Notes: generated by a model not told the origin, from the sequence alone. DNA of 64,000 nucleotides from Euborellia annulipes (GCA_023213315.1 JAKCPI010014840.1:18501-82500); one strand, 5' to 3'; shown: positions 31,793 to 44,208, numbered from the stretch's first letter. Made by a program: numbers and translations.

Positions 31793-32754
31793 AAATTTAA
31801 ATATGTTGACCGTTTTTATTACTTTCTCTTACCTATATATCGCTCATTTGCTGCAATACCGTCATAATTCAAAAATCGCTCATATTGCGTCATTGCCACA
31901 GTAAGAATAAGAAAAAAAAGCTCTTTAATCTGGCGGTTGGACATGTCTGAGCTTTTTAAACTAGCAGCAAAATATCTAATTTTTTTGAATCGCAAATTTT
32001 TTAAAAACTTCTTTGTTGACTTCAAAACAGTAACATTTCATTTTAAAAGAAGCTTTGTGGAAGCTGTACCAGTGATATTTTCGATAATAAAAAATTAATT
32101 TGTAGTATTCTTATTTTTAATTTCAATTACTATTATAAATAGGAGAACCATGATGCTGTGCGACCAGTCACACTAAATTTTTTCTTATTTTATCATTTTA
32201 TTTATTTTCTTTCTTATTTCTTATTTAATCGAAATTTCTTTTCTCCATGTGATTACATTATATCCACTAGTGTGTGATATTACTTGATTGAGAGCCGTCT
32301 AAGACAATTGCCTTTTAGATATTTTGAAGTGAATTCACTTGGGATTATTTGTTTGACTTGTTTTTATAAAACAGTGTACTTTATTTCGAACTTTTTTTTT
32401 TTTACAAATAACTGTCCAATTTACCAGCGATTTCTTCCGGTTTTTTTCCTCTTTTCGTTTGTTTTGTTTTAAAGACTTTATTCAGGTTAAAAAAAAAAGT
32501 TTAACAAACCGTGCTCGATGGTGCATATAAATTATATATTGTAGTTCAATCTTGCTAAGGATTGGATCTATCGATTGAGCTTTTGCAGTAATATTTTTCA
32601 AAAAAAAAAAATAATATTATTAAAATGGTCTCACTATATTTTATGTAGGCTTACTTTGGTATAATATTTTTTGGGACGAACACCTACATCGTGTTGTCAA
32701 TCGTAGTTTTTGACAAAACTTATAGAACTATTCTTAAAAAATAACTATAGGCAT

Positions 32755-32850
32755 GGGGGGGGGGATTTGGGGGTTCAAAACCCCCCCCCCCTCCCCCATT
32801 GGACCCAAGCCATGACTAGATATTTAAGCTCTATAATACAAAATATTTCT
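32755..32850. repeat. G/C-homopolymer repeat, shared with 56.3-56.5 kb
   Basis: A G run, GGGGTTCAAAACCCCC, a C run, then CCATTGGACCCAAGCCATGA and CTAGATATTTAAGCTCTATA. The reverse complement of this and of the following short hairpin appears at 56341-56480; a deleted version is at 16702-16775. Confidence 0.65.
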
Positions 32851-33577
32851 TCTCTCCTATATATTTCATATATAGGGTAAGAGAAAGTAAAATATAATAA
32901 TTTTCTCTAGGTTAAAAAAAAAAAATCTGGTGTGACTGGCGCACAGCACACAACTTTCTCTTACCTTCGGTAATCGAAAGTTGTGTACTGTGCTTGTCAC
33001 ACCAGATTTTTTGTGTCGACATGTATTTAGTTTCCGACAGTACGGTTCATTCGATTTTCAAGATGTAAAATTTATAAGTATGGCAAAATATTTATATTTT
33101 GTTACCATGGCAACTATTTCTCCTATCTTTTCTATGGAGTACAAGAGTAAAGTGGTCTTCAGAAGATTTCAATCACAAAATGAGAATATACATTTTATTG
33201 AGAATCTAAAAAATAATTGATTTTTGAATTTTAAAAAAAATCGTTGGAGCAAATTTAGAGAAAATCGAAAAAAACTCAAAAAGTGCATCAGTAAAGTACT
33301 AGTAATCTTTGGCCGATTTTGTTCAAAAGCTTCGTGTCTCGTCTCAGGGGGTACTTAACTTGAATAAAAAATTTCAACCTACTAGCTCTTTTTGTTCTTG
33401 AGGTATTTTGTTCACAAACACACAGACAGACAGACCATGTCGCGAAAACCACTTTATTTGGATTCAGGGGACCTCAAAACGTGTATATCTATCAAAATCT
33501 CGATATCGAATTTTTAATATGAATCCAATATTTTCTCTCTCTATATATTAAGATATATATTGAGGAAAGAGAAAGTA
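32850..33577 (+). repeat. PC repeat, full-length copy with an extra short hairpin in front
   Basis: A stand-alone short hairpin (TCTCTCCTATATATTTCATA ... GGTAAGAGAAAGTA, 32853-32889) precedes a complete PC copy, whose long hairpin is at 32925-33015 and short hairpin at 33530-33577. Confidence 0.8.
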
Positions 33578-33745
33578 AAAAATCTGGTGTGACTGGCGCA
33601 CAGCACACAACTTTCTCTTACCCTTCGGTAAGAGAAAGTTGCGCACTGTGCTGGTCACACCAGATTTTTTGTGTCGAGATATATTTAGTTTCCCATAGCA
33701 CCTTAGTTTCAAACTTGCATTTTAAATGTTGACTGCTTGAAATAA
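33578..33745 (+). repeat. PC-related hairpin repeat (variant), tandem
   Basis: Directly abuts the previous copy. The long hairpin has a symmetric centre TCTCTTACCCTTCGGTAAGA and is followed by TATTTAGTTTCCCATAGCA, the variant seen at 6128. Confidence 0.7.
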
Positions 33746-34084
33746 ACTATGGTTATTTTTCAAAATTTTAATCTCATATTTGGACATTTTATACACAATA
33801 TAGAATCGTAAATAAATACAAAATTTCATAAGAATTGGAAAAAAAAATTTTAAATGCGTAAAAAGTTCCAAAGGGGACCCCCTTTTGAATCGAAATTAAC
33901 ATACAAATCCCTATAGGAAATTAACATTGTTTCTATGCGAAGATAAGGTGGAAAGGGAATTTAAAAAGAGTAGAGACAGGCGATAATGTTTGCAAGTGAG
34001 AGAGAGACATATATGTTTTCTTTGAAACAATTAAAGACACAAATAAATTTAAAAAAAATGGGAATTTAAATAATAATTGATTTT

Positions 34085-34622
34085 TAATCTAATAAAAAGA
34101 AAAAGATTTAAATTCCGTTACCATGGCAACCATTTCTATCTTTCCTATGAAGAACAAGAGTAAAGTGGTCTTCAGAAGATTTCAACGGCAAAATGAGAAT
34201 ATACATTTTAAAGAGCATCTAAAAAATAGTTCATTTATGAATTTTAAAAAAAATCCTTGGAGGGAATTTTGAGAAAATCGAAAAAAACTGAAAAAGTACA
34301 TCAGTAAAGTACTAGTACTTTTTGGCCGATTTTGTTCAAAAGCTTATTTTGAGATTCTTCAAAGGTACCTAAGTTAAATATAAAATTTCAATCCGGTAGC
34401 TCAATTCCTTCATGCTAAAAAAATGGTTCCACACATACAGACACACAGACACACAGACATACATACACACACACACACACACAGACCAATTTGCGGGACC
34501 CACTTTTTTGGACTCAGGGGACCTCAAAACATGTATATCCATCAAAATCTCGACATCGAATTTTTGACATGATCGCAATACTTTCTCTCCTATATATTTC
34601 ATATATAGGCTAAGAGAAAGTA
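34085..34622 (+). repeat. PC repeat, 5'-truncated copy
   Basis: Starts in the body at GTTACCATGGCAACCATTTC, with a CA-rich tract at 34435-34485, and ends with the short hairpin TACTTTCTCTCCTATATATT ... AGAGAAAGTA. A further lone GGTAAGAGAAAGTAAC is at 34671-34686. Confidence 0.8.
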
Positions 34623-34689
34623 AAATTGATGCTTATGATTAAAGAACTCCATTGGGATATTATACCTATAGGTAAGAGAAAGTAACAAA

Positions 34690-35526
34690 TTTTTTTTCTG
34701 AATTGCTTCCTGCAAATTAATACATACTATAGTATAATAAATTGAAATAGAACAATAGTATCGTACTGGATAGTTCTTATACAATTTGATACTCCGCAAT
34801 ATATCCGTCAAACAATAGGGTAAAAATATCTGATCTTTAGATCATTAATTAAGAAGACCTCAATCTTTAACTTTAAATGATAAGTATCCTTCCTTTTCAT
34901 TTACTCTAAGCTTAATATATCCCTTAAATATGAAAAATATACAATATTAAGTATCATTTTTTAGACTTAAAAGATCTCACTTTTCTTGAATATTAATACA
35001 CAAAGTTATTTTAATCTTATAAAGAAGATAATAAAGTATGAAGGCCGAAAAAAAAATTATGTGTTCATATTTAATGAGCACTCAAAGGATAAAATTATTA
35101 AGGAAATACATTCATTTACGTAGATAAAAACATTTTATGTTATTTTATTTAAATCATTTATTTCTAACAAATGTTTGAATTTTTTTTTTTTTTTTTACTT
35201 TACTAAACCATTTAGACTTCTCTCTCTCCTCTCTTTCTCTCCCTATCTTATATATCTACAAAGTACAAAGTGCTTTAGTGATATTCCTGCTCCATTCGCC
35301 AAGATGGATAACAAGAGATAACGACATCTGCTTGTGAAGATCAAGATCCAACCAACAAGTTTTATGTTCAAACATTTAAGAAAAGATCTTATTATACATA
35401 TACAAGTGAAACAAGAGAAAAAAAAAAGAAAAGGATGAGGAAAGAACAAGAAAAAAAAACGAGGAGAGTAGTACGTATATTAACCTGAACAAAATAAATT
35501 CGAAACAAAATATTTTTTTTTTTTCT
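34690..35526. other. AT-rich stretch, nothing recognised
   Basis: Short spurious frames only. A CCATTTAGAC fragment near 35207 may be a trace of SINE-B. Confidence 0.45.
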
Positions 35527-36332
35527 TTAAGGTTGTTCGGACATTAAGGCACTTTAATATATTAAAAGCTAATTTTTTTATATGTTATTAATCACTATCA
35601 AATACGTATAAAATGAAATTTTGAAGCAGATCTGACACAGGGTTATCGTGTAATTAATTTTTAAAAAATTGAAATTTAACATGTAGCCTATGGGGAATAA
35701 CGACGAAATGCACACATATCGATTTATGTAGCCACTTCTGTAATAGATAACAAAAAAAAAAAACTTACATTTTATTAATTCACTTCCGAGGAATAGTTAA
35801 ACATAAAATCAAAGATTTCTGCCGACGGCTTTTAAAGATATTTTAACAAGAAAGTCAAAAAATTCTCCAGAAAATGATAGTCGGCAATATTTAAAAAATA
35901 AGGAAGTCATCTGAGAGTCAGACCAGCCCGGCAACGTCGCATAACACAAGTGTCTTATCTCTATGTCAGTTACACTTTTTTTTCAATTTTACGATATTTT
36001 TTTTCGCAAATCGTCCATTGTGTTTTAGCTGATTTGCATTGATCATTGTTATATGATAAATAAAATAAAATTGAACGCGTTTACAAGATCTAAAATAGAT
36101 CAGCTTTGATAATGCGAATGTTGCCAGTCTATATTATGCAAAGAACTACTTGAGTCAAAAGTCATTCATTTATTCTTTTTGGTAATTAAATTATTAACTT
36201 AATCCAATTATAAACTATGATAGGTCACGACTAAATTATAATAAAGAATTTAGGCATTCAAATTTTTAATTTTATTAAAAAAGAAATTTAGATTCTATAA
36301 TGACTTACGGGATACTATCCGAACAATCTTAA
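35527..36332. mobile_element. TTAA-flanked MITE, family 1, copy 2
   Basis: 798 bp between TTAA sites (35527-35530 and 36329-36332). It shares TTGAAGCAGATCTGACACAG, GTAGCCTATGGGGAATAACG and GACCAGC(C/T)(C/T)GGCAACGTCG with the 13.4-kb copy, with scattered substitutions and indels. Confidence 0.8.
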
Positions 36333-37007
36333 GAATAATTTTAAATTGAACTTATTAAAAAACCGACTCTGAACAGACACCAATTAAAATTTTAAAGTAA
36401 CTTCTAAATATTGTTATAATCATTTTTTCAAAAAACTAAGTTTTCCAATAAAAGTGAATAACCATTAATCAAGTGACAAACAATAAGGTTTAAAGTAAGT
36501 AAGTTTCATGATTTTGATTTTATAAATAAAAAAAAAATAAATTATTTTTAGCTTCTAATTGACAAGATAAGATTAAAATGGATCAAATTTCTTTTCTTTT
36601 CATATAGAATAATATCAAGAAGACTCTTTTTTCTTTCTTTTTCAATATCAATTCAAAAAGAGATTATCTCACACACTGACGTCAAGTTTGATAATATAAA
36701 AAAAATTTTATTATTTTTTTTTTATATAATCAAAGATGAATAGGTATAAAAAAATCCAAAATCCCCTGGGATTATTTTATCTGGCATTTCATAACAATAG
36801 GAACAAAATTTATGTCAAAAAAAAAAAAATTCGATAAAATGAGTATGATAATAATAGACTAATATCAGTAAAAAATTATCTCTATTCTTTCTTAAATATT
36901 AAAAAAGCTGTAAAATGCATTTAATAACTCCTTCCCAATTTACTATGAAAATTTAAATTTCTGAGTCTATTAGGACCAGAAGCTGCAGCTAGGATTAAGT
37001 CGCAATT
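36333..37007. other. AT-rich stretch, nothing recognised
   Basis: No frame, RNA or repeat recognised. Confidence 0.5.
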
Positions 37008-37510
37008 TCACCAATAAAACTCTTCTAATATCACGAGACCATCCTCAGGTGTCAGTTTCCATATGCCTAATAATGATCCAATAAATTTAGAACCTTTGCG
37101 ATATTTTGGGAATTTTTTGGAGAAGACGCCACCCACTCTTGAAGCTTTCGCTTTTATTCTAAAAGTTAGGGAAATGCAGGCAGCCAAGGATGAAATAAAA
37201 CACATTTTATTTCATTTTTATTCATTTCGACCGTGAGGCCGAGATTAGTGTCTTAAATTATAAATCGATAATATGTAGAACCTATAACATTTTTTAGGTA
37301 AAAAATTAATTATTGCCTTGATCAGAGCACTAATAAAATTAGCATACATACCGAAAATATAGGCACAAATACTTAGGGAACAATTAATTTGACGTTGTGA
37401 AACTTATTTCGTCCTGAAGAAGGTCGCGATTATCGATCGAAACATCGATGAATAAAAACTAAATAAAAGAAGCTTTTATTTCATCATTGACTGTCTACAT
37501 TTTTGAGACA
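37008..37510. repeat. Inverted pair carrying CTGAAGA...CGAAAC motifs
   Basis: The plus-strand copy is CTGAAGAAGGTCGCGATTAT, CGATCGAAACATCGATGAAT, then TTTATTTCATCATTGACTG (37416-37480). The minus-strand relative is GGCCTCACGGTCGAAATGAA, then TTTATTTCATCCTTGGCTG (about 37240 to 37175). A third CTGAGGATGGTCTCG is at 37059 on the minus strand. Confidence 0.6.
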
Positions 37511-37582
37511 CCTCAATTTGCAAATAAAACTGCCAAAAAGAATCTAAGCCTATCATTATTTATTTTTTAAAATATCTAAAAG

Positions 37583-37752
37583 CCCAAGACCCGTGGCTCA
37601 GAGAGAAGACACTTGCTTCTCGCGCCGGGGTTCCGAGTTCGCTTCCCGTCCCAAGCGAGAAAAATTTATTTCATTCGATTTGACTACAAATCATTTTAAA
37701 TAAATAGGGATGGGGTCTAAATGGCCTTAGATGCCGAAAAAGACCTTAAAAT
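37583..37752 (+). mobile_element. SINE-B copy, full length
   Basis: tRNA-like head with GACCCGTGGCTCAGAGAGAA and B box GAGTTCGCTTCC, an ATTTTAAATAAATAGGGATG stretch, then the family signature GGGGTCTAAATGGCCTTAGA and GCCGAAAAAGACCTTAAA, ending in an (AT)n tract. This is the best copy of the family in the window. Confidence 0.8.
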
Positions 37753-38045
37753 ATATATATATATATATTTAAAATATTAACAGGATTATCACAAACAAGA
37801 TGCGAACGAAGGCATTTATCCACAAATAAATCGTATTTATTTTGAAAGTCGCTTAGTCACATTAGTTTTGGTTAGGATTAAATTAAAACTATCAACCGTA
37901 GGCTCCATTTATTAAAAATTTGAATTAAAAATACTGGATTATATGCTTCAAGGATTTATTAAAAAATTAACATTTTTAACACTTAATTTTGAAGTCTCTT
38001 CTGATGATCAACAGGAGTGTCAAATGCTCTTATTTTTTTTTTTTT

Positions 38046-38295
38046 AAACACTCACACTTTTTTCCCACTCATACTCACATGCACACAGTCTTTTCGGCAA
38101 CTTAGACCATATAAGGCTTTATACGGTAACCGTTATGAATATATATATATATATATATTTGGGGTCCAGGCATTCTTATTTAAGCCATTTGGTATCCAAA
38201 TGGCTTAAATAAAATCATCGGACTGCCTGGGATCCGAACCCGCAACCCTTGATATACAAGGCTAGCACGCTAACCCCTATACCAAGCCCGATGGC
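38046..38295 (-). mobile_element. SINE-A copy, full length
   Basis: Same order as the other family members: tRNA-like head at the right (ATACAAGGCTAGCACGCTAA read on +), the AAGCCATTTGGTATCC palindrome, GGGGTCCAGGCATTC, an (AT)n tract, then CTTTTCGGCAACTTAG and an A-rich end at the left. Confidence 0.8.
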
Positions 38296-38299
38296 AATG

Positions 38300-39194
38300 C
38301 GCTTAAATGATGAACGTGTTAATTTTAATCAATCTTTAAATTTTTATATACTGATATGAGATATTTATACAAATTTGTTTTAAAATAAAATTTAAACTGC
38401 CTGTTTCTTAATTAAAATTTCATTTGTTTATACTTTTTAAATGTGCTCATTTTTGTATTTGTCCTTTTTTTCAGTGAACGTTGCGTGGGATAACGGGGGG
38501 GGGGGGGGGGTGCTTTCTGAATACGCCCCTGGACGTCCATCCATATATGTATTTATACGTCAAACCCTTTGGTTGTGACAGCCACTGAAGGCTAGATATT
38601 TATTACCAAATAATAATTATTATGCTCGGTTATAGAATATAAATTTATTAAAACCCTGGATAAAAAACACATTCAATATAAAATAACTATATTGAAATAT
38701 TTTCATTCTATATACGCTATTTTTTTTTTCTGTTTGATTTGAAAAATGTTATAATTATGCTTTCTAAAAATATATAATCCTTTCTTAAAAGAATTTATCA
38801 CACAACTCTGTGCTGGCGTATTTATAGATTTATGTTAACGAAATATTTTCTTTATAATAGTTTAACAGGAGCATCACCAAAATAATTACGATTTCTTTAT
38901 GTTGTTAGAGTGTAGTTTATTATTTTTTTTTCCTCCCCTTTTTAAATGACTGTTAGAAATTCTTTATTTTTAACAAATTAAAAGTGTTTCAATGAATGTC
39001 AAACATGAGAGAAAAAGAGAAAATTTTGTCTGTAGAACAAACAACTTGAAGAACACGGTATATAAAAGAGAGAGAGGAGAAATCATTAAAAAAAAGTTTG
39101 GGGGAAAAGTTTGAATGACTAAAGACACGCAAAGTTCTAAAAAAAGGGAATGGGGCGATAGGTGAGGGTAGGGGAGGGGGGGGGGAGGGAGTGC
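38300..39194. other. AT-rich stretch with one G-run element end
   Basis: A run of 18 G at about 38496-38510 followed by TGCTTTCTGAATACGCCCCT resembles a hAT-type right end; the left end was not found. Otherwise nothing recognised. Confidence 0.4.
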
Positions 39195-39436
39195 TTCGGA
39201 ATGAAATTACCTATTTAACTCCATTGCTTTATTAAACATCCAAGTAATAAATTACAGGAAGTCAAAAAAAAAAAAAAAACTTTATATTTTCTTCTAATCA
39301 TCATTATCGTTTATTTTAAATTTAAATTTCATTCGTGAATCAATCGACTAAATGAATAAAATAGAGAAAAAAAAGAGGAGACAAAACGTTTTGTTTCGTT
39401 TCGTTTGTCTTAAATGAACAACTAGAATTTATTTAT

Positions 39437-39570
39437 TTTTTTTTTTTTAACACTTTTTCATTCACACACACATACACAGTCTTTTCGGCATCTAAGGCCA
39501 TATAAGACTTTTTACGATAACCTTTATTATGAATATATATATCTTGGGGTCCAGGCATTCTTATTTAAGT
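39437..39570 (-). mobile_element. SINE-A copy, head truncated
   Basis: Holds the tail half of SINE-A up to GGGGTCCAGGCATTCTTATT; the tRNA head is missing. It lies in the first unit of a 536-bp-spaced duplication, and the same truncated copy recurs in the second unit. Confidence 0.75.
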
Positions 39571-39968
39571 CAATAGATTAAATTAATTTGAAATATTTTC
39601 TTTACCTGGCTTCCTGGAGGATAAACCCCCCCCCCCTCCCTCCCCCGCTGAGTTGATTCGCAGCGTAAAGTGCACTTAAACTATTTCCATGTAAAGTTTT
39701 ATTGATATAATTTTTATTTGAAATTCCTCTTCGGAATGAAATTACCTATTTAACTCCATTGCTTTATTAAACATCCAAGTAATAAATTACAGGAAGTCAA
39801 AAAAAAAAAAAAACTTTATATTTTCTTCTAATCATCATTATCGTTTATTTTAAATTTAAATTTCATTCGTGAATCAATCGACTAAATGAATAAAATAGAG
39901 AAAAAAAGAGGAGACAAAACGTTTTGTTTCGTTTCGTTTGTCTTAAATGAGCAACTAGAATTTATTTA

Positions 39969-40107
39969 TTTTTTTTTTTTTTAACACTTTTTCATTCACA
40001 CACACATACACAGTCTTTTCGGCATCTAAGGCCATATAAGACTTTTTACGATAACCTTTATTATGAATATATATATCTTGGGGTCCAGGCATTCTTATTT
40101 AAGTCAA
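39969..40107 (-). mobile_element. SINE-A copy, head truncated (duplicate)
   Basis: Almost identical to the truncated copy 536 bp upstream, including the same breakpoint, so it was copied by the local duplication and is not a separate insertion. Confidence 0.75.
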
Positions 40108-40244
40108 TAGATTAAATTAATTTGAAATATTTTCTTTACCTGGCTTCCTGGAGGATAAACCCCCCCCCCCCTCCCTCCCCCCGCTGAGTTGATTCGCAGC
40201 GTAAAGTGCACTTAAACTATTTCCATGTAAAGTTTTATTGATAT

Positions 40245-40490
40245 AATTTTTAAAAACTATCTACAAAATAATTGATTTTTGAATTTTAATCAAAATCGTT
40301 AGAGCGAATTTTGAAAAATTGATAAAAAACTGAAAAAATACATCAATAAAGTACTAGTACCCTTTGGCTGATATGATTGAAATTCCTTGAAATACTTGCG
40401 ACAAGTCTTGGCTTAAGTATAAAATTTGAGTACCGAGAGTTTTTTCGTTTTTGAGTAATTCCCATTAACCCACATTTTTTTATATTTACT
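40245..40490 (+). repeat. PC-like body fragment
   Basis: ATAATTGATTTTTGAATTTT, AATCGTTAGAGCGAATTTTG and AAAGTACTAGTACCCTTTGG match the PC body; the remainder diverges (GAGTACCGAGAGTTTTTTCG). Confidence 0.6.
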
Positions 40491-40779
40491 TGAAATTAAT
40501 TTAATTTATTGTGAAAAAATCTTAAATTTCAAGAAGATCGATTCCAGTTAAAATATCAAAACATAATGTTTATGTAAATTTCTCTGAAAGAGATTTTATT
40601 GCTTTTAAATGCCTGTTTTATTGCTTTTCTTGAAATTGCCATTAAAAGGAGGCGATTCCCTTTTAGCTTGAATTTGACGTCATTTTCACAATCATTTGAA
40701 TGAATTTCAACTGAAATATCAAAAAGTGTGAATTAAATTAAATAACTCAATAAGGAAAGAACTCTCGATACTTACATTT

Positions 40780-41318
40780 TACACTTTAGCCAAGAATTCA
40801 TGCCCCAAGCATGGGCAGGAATTTCATTCCAATCTACCAAATAGTACTTTACTGATGTATTTTTTTAATTTTTCTCACAATTGGCTTTAACGATTTTGTT
40901 TAAAATTTATAAATAAATTATTTTTTTATGATGAAAATGTAGGCCTATATTCTTATTTTGTAGACAAAATTGTTTGAAGCCCACTTTACTTTTGTACCGG
41001 TACTTCATAGGAAAAGTAGAAGGCATGTTAACAAAATATAATGTATGCATTTAAATTGTATATCTTGAATTCTAAAATATTGCCGGAAACTAATTATATA
41101 TTGACACAAAAAATCTCGTGTGTCAAGCACAGAACACAACTTTCAATTGCCGTTGTTCCAATTGTAAGAGAAAGTTGTGTGCAGTGCGATCAGTCACTAC
41201 AGATTTTTTTTGAAAAAAAAAAAAAAAAAAAAAAATATACCGGTATATATAAAAGAAGATGCGTTATTCTTTCTCTCTCTATATTTTATCATATAAATAG
41301 AGGTAAGAGAAAGTAAAA
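40780..41318 (-). repeat. PC repeat, diverged minus copy
   Basis: The minus-strand body is followed at the right by the long hairpin (AAAAAATCTCGTGTGTCAAG ... AGTCACTACAGATTTTTTT) and then a lone short hairpin TTCTTTCTCTCTCTATATTT ... AGGTAAGAGAAAGTA at 41268-41316. Confidence 0.65.
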
Positions 41319-42967
41319 AAGCCGATTCATTTTTTCTCATACAGCTAGCGGATGTTTGAAAATAATTCTCTCGTTAGTTTTTTTTTTTTTTTTTTGATGA
41401 TAACAATCAGGGAATTATTGAACATTTTAAGCTAATATTCTTATATTAATAATATGATTCTGGTGCGTCATAATAAATTATAGATATTCAAAATGGACAT
41501 TGATCGATTAGCTAGATAATTTTTTATAAGGGTATTTTTACCTAGTTAAAGATTCGCAAATATTTAATAATCTTAATAAATAAATAATTATATTATCTGT
41601 AAAATAATTTTAATGATTATGTATGAATTGTAGATTGCCTGCTGAAAAATATTCTGGATCACTATTTGGATTTTTTAAATTTCTTTTATTGAAAAAACAT
41701 AGATATATTTACATACATACGCACCCACATACCATTATATATATTTGAGAAATAATCCAGCTCTACAAGACTTAAGTTAAATATTTTGGGAAGCTGCTTG
41801 AAATAAATTACGATATTTAATTGCCTGTTTATAGACAACCATTTTAACAGATTTGTGTTTAGGCTGCATACACACAGGCGCAAGTCTAAAAAATGCTGAT
41901 TGCTTTAATTTCTTTAAAGCTTATAGAAAATAATTTTTTAAAGACAACAGAAACGTTACAAAAATAAATTCTAACATATTAGATAACTCGTACTCCTTTC
42001 AACATGTCTTTTCTAAAAAATATCAATGCACTTTTTTATAAAGATTTAAAACAACAACAAAAAAGTTGCAAGCTAATTTTTAGTGATTTTTTTTTTAAGT
42101 CTAATCTCATGACTGATTTTCCCTTTAAAAAGTGAATAATGTTTTGACATTGAGTTTACCGAAAAAGAAAATAAACTCAGGAAATAAATAACATAGCTTT
42201 AGTTTAACTAAAAAAAATACACAGACAATTTTTTTTTAAGACAAAATGTTCTTGTTTGAACAAGTAAAGAGAGAGAGAAAGTATTGATCTTGTTATTTCA
42301 AAAATGTATTTTCATTAATATAAAATGACAAGGAGTGAAAGAAGGGCGTTTTATTTTTCTAAGTAATGAAGAAAATGGAGATGATGATGATGATGATGAT
42401 GTTTCTATTTCTGTTTGTAGAAAGGGTATAAGTAAGGTTATATGTAAACCAGAGAGCACTTTGAATATTAATTCATACTGCGGTGATGAAAACCATCTAA
42501 ATATTCATTGACACCGGAATTTATATTTTATAATAATTAAAATAAAAAAAATAAATAAATAAATAAAACCAAGAGTTTCACCATTAAAGAAATTATTATT
42601 CCTCAAGATGAATTAATAAAAATTTAAAATGTTTACAAATAATTGATTGTATTGTTTTATTAAATAACAATCATAACCTACGATACTTGATAAAATAATG
42701 CAAGGGAATAAACAAAAACCTCGTGAGTTACTAAATTTGGACGAGTTATAAAATAATTTCTTGAAGGAGCATTGTTATGTATTGGAGAAGCCCTTGACGA
42801 AAGTCGTGCAATCCTTTGATAACATACACATGCGCCCAATATGAGCGACGTATTATTGTCAGGACAATCTTCATACTGAAGAGTAGAAAGAGCAAGGGAG
42901 ATTTAAATAAATAGTGTAAAAGCACAAAAAATGGCGTCTAAGAGCAGAGAAAACCAACTCCTCACAT
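41319..42967. other. AT-rich stretch, nothing recognised
   Basis: Includes a GAT repeat at 42377. No gene or dispersed repeat recognised. Confidence 0.5.
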
Positions 42968-43117
42968 GTTTTTGATCCTTAGCATAGTGGTAGAGTTCTT
43001 GCTTCTTGTGCTAGGGTTCGCCTCCCATCTGCTACGACAAAAATTTATTTTAATTGAATTGGAATATTGAATCCAGGAACCAGGTCTAGCCTTCGATACC
43101 CAAAAAGACCTTAAATG
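42968..43117 (+). mobile_element. SINE-B copy
   Basis: Head TCCTTAGCATAGTGGTAGAG with B-box-like GGGTTCGCCTCC, the linker AATTGAATTGGAATATTGA and the tail GGTCTAGCCTTCGATACCC, AAAAAGACCTTAAATGAAA. Confidence 0.75.
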
Positions 43118-43185
43118 AAAAAAAAAATCATCTCAGAAATGGAGGAAAGATTTTTCCGCTCATCTTTATTTACTCTTTGAAATTC

Positions 43186-43545
43186 GGGATCCCCGTTTAT
43201 TTACCCGAGGTGCTTAAGTGCACGAAGACACCCACCTCAAACCCAACCGGCCTCTGGCCGTAGCCATCTACCGGCACCCGGTGAATTTACATCATTTCCT
43301 ATCTCTAACTCCTCCTCCTGCGTTCGCTAGTGAACTAATCCTTATTACTGGTTCCACCCTGTTCCTTTTATCCAACCTCTTCTATGCTAGGGAAGATGTC
43401 CTAGTTGAGGAGGGACTCCCTCAGCACCGGCATGTAGCCTGCTCCTTTCGAAGAATGCATCACTGACTTGTGAGAGGGAACCTTCTTTACGTCCCTTTCA
43501 CAGGCCGGGATGCCACAGCAACTCCCTCTCCTCGTAGAGTTGTCT
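43186..43545 (-). mobile_element. Relative of the 46.8-kb poly-A retroposon
   Basis: Read on +: CCCGTTTATTTACCCGAGGT, GCACGAAGACACCCACCTC and TGTGAGAGGGAACCTTCTTT match the reverse complement of 46779-46975. It is longer in the middle and unusually GC-rich for the window. No open frame of protein-like quality. Confidence 0.6.
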
Positions 43546-43760
43546 GGGGGCTATTGTGGTGAGATCCTATATTCCAATCCAGGGCCTGCTTGAGGATTTG
43601 TTTACATTAAATAAATATTTTTATTTAATGAAAAATCCCGCACGCCCAGGATGTGAACAGGGATCTTCTTTGTAGAGCTGACACCCTAGCTCACTACACT
43701 AGCGTGTTCATATACAACCACATTAACGTTTCGGCCTCTTATCAAGGCCATCATCAGAAC
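43546..43760 (-). repeat. tRNA-like sequence plus CTGATGA...GAAAC motif
   Basis: On the minus strand CTGATGATGGCC ... GGCCGAAACG (43757 to 43728) is followed by GTGTAGTGAGCTAGGGTGTC and a tRNA-like TTCACATCCTGGGCG. The left part (TTCCAATCCAGGGCCTGCTT) recurs at 53573-53600. Confidence 0.6.
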
Positions 43761-44206
43761 CGACTCATGGGAATATCTACATTATCTCATATAAATACAA
43801 TAAAGACAAAAAATATAGACAGTAACAAATTAAAATAAAATAAATAAAGCGAGCGATTTAGTTCTTCGATGCCGGATGTATCAACGTTATTTGAATATTT
43901 TTCTTTCTCCTTGCGTGAGAGAGATAAATTTATCCGCAAGATCGATGTTATTGAAAGGGATAATCTCCACAACAAATACATTATTGTTTGTCTAAGGTTA
44001 AGGTCTCGAATTCTAACAGACAGCTTAGACAGCTACTCTCTCTCTCTTTCTCTCTCTTTCTCCTACTCCCCTTCTTCTCTCTCTCTCTCTCTCTTTTATG
44101 CATTATACATGAATTCAAGTCAAGTATAGTATGTATGCGCGCGCCACTGCAGCCCTCCAAACCACCCACACACAAACGTTGCGAAAATATTTGACCTCGT
44201 TTGTAT

Positions 44207-44208
<2 letters not shown>

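Larger units (their letters stand above)
39195..40252. repeat. Direct duplication with 536-bp period
   Basis: TTCGGAATGAAATTACCTAT starts at 39195 and at 39731. The units stay almost identical to about 39715 and 40252, differing mainly in homopolymer lengths and one A/G (GAACAAC versus GAGCAAC). Each contains the same truncated SINE-A. Confidence 0.9.

Noticed and set aside
37008..37205. 65-codon minus-strand frame
   Set aside because: Its C terminus is a translation of the CTGAGGATGG repeat motif, and the region is part of an inverted repeat.
43218..43466. 82-codon frame in a GC-rich repeat
   Set aside because: The segment is a copy of the poly-A retroposon family at 46.8 kb, in the reverse orientation, and has no protein resemblance.
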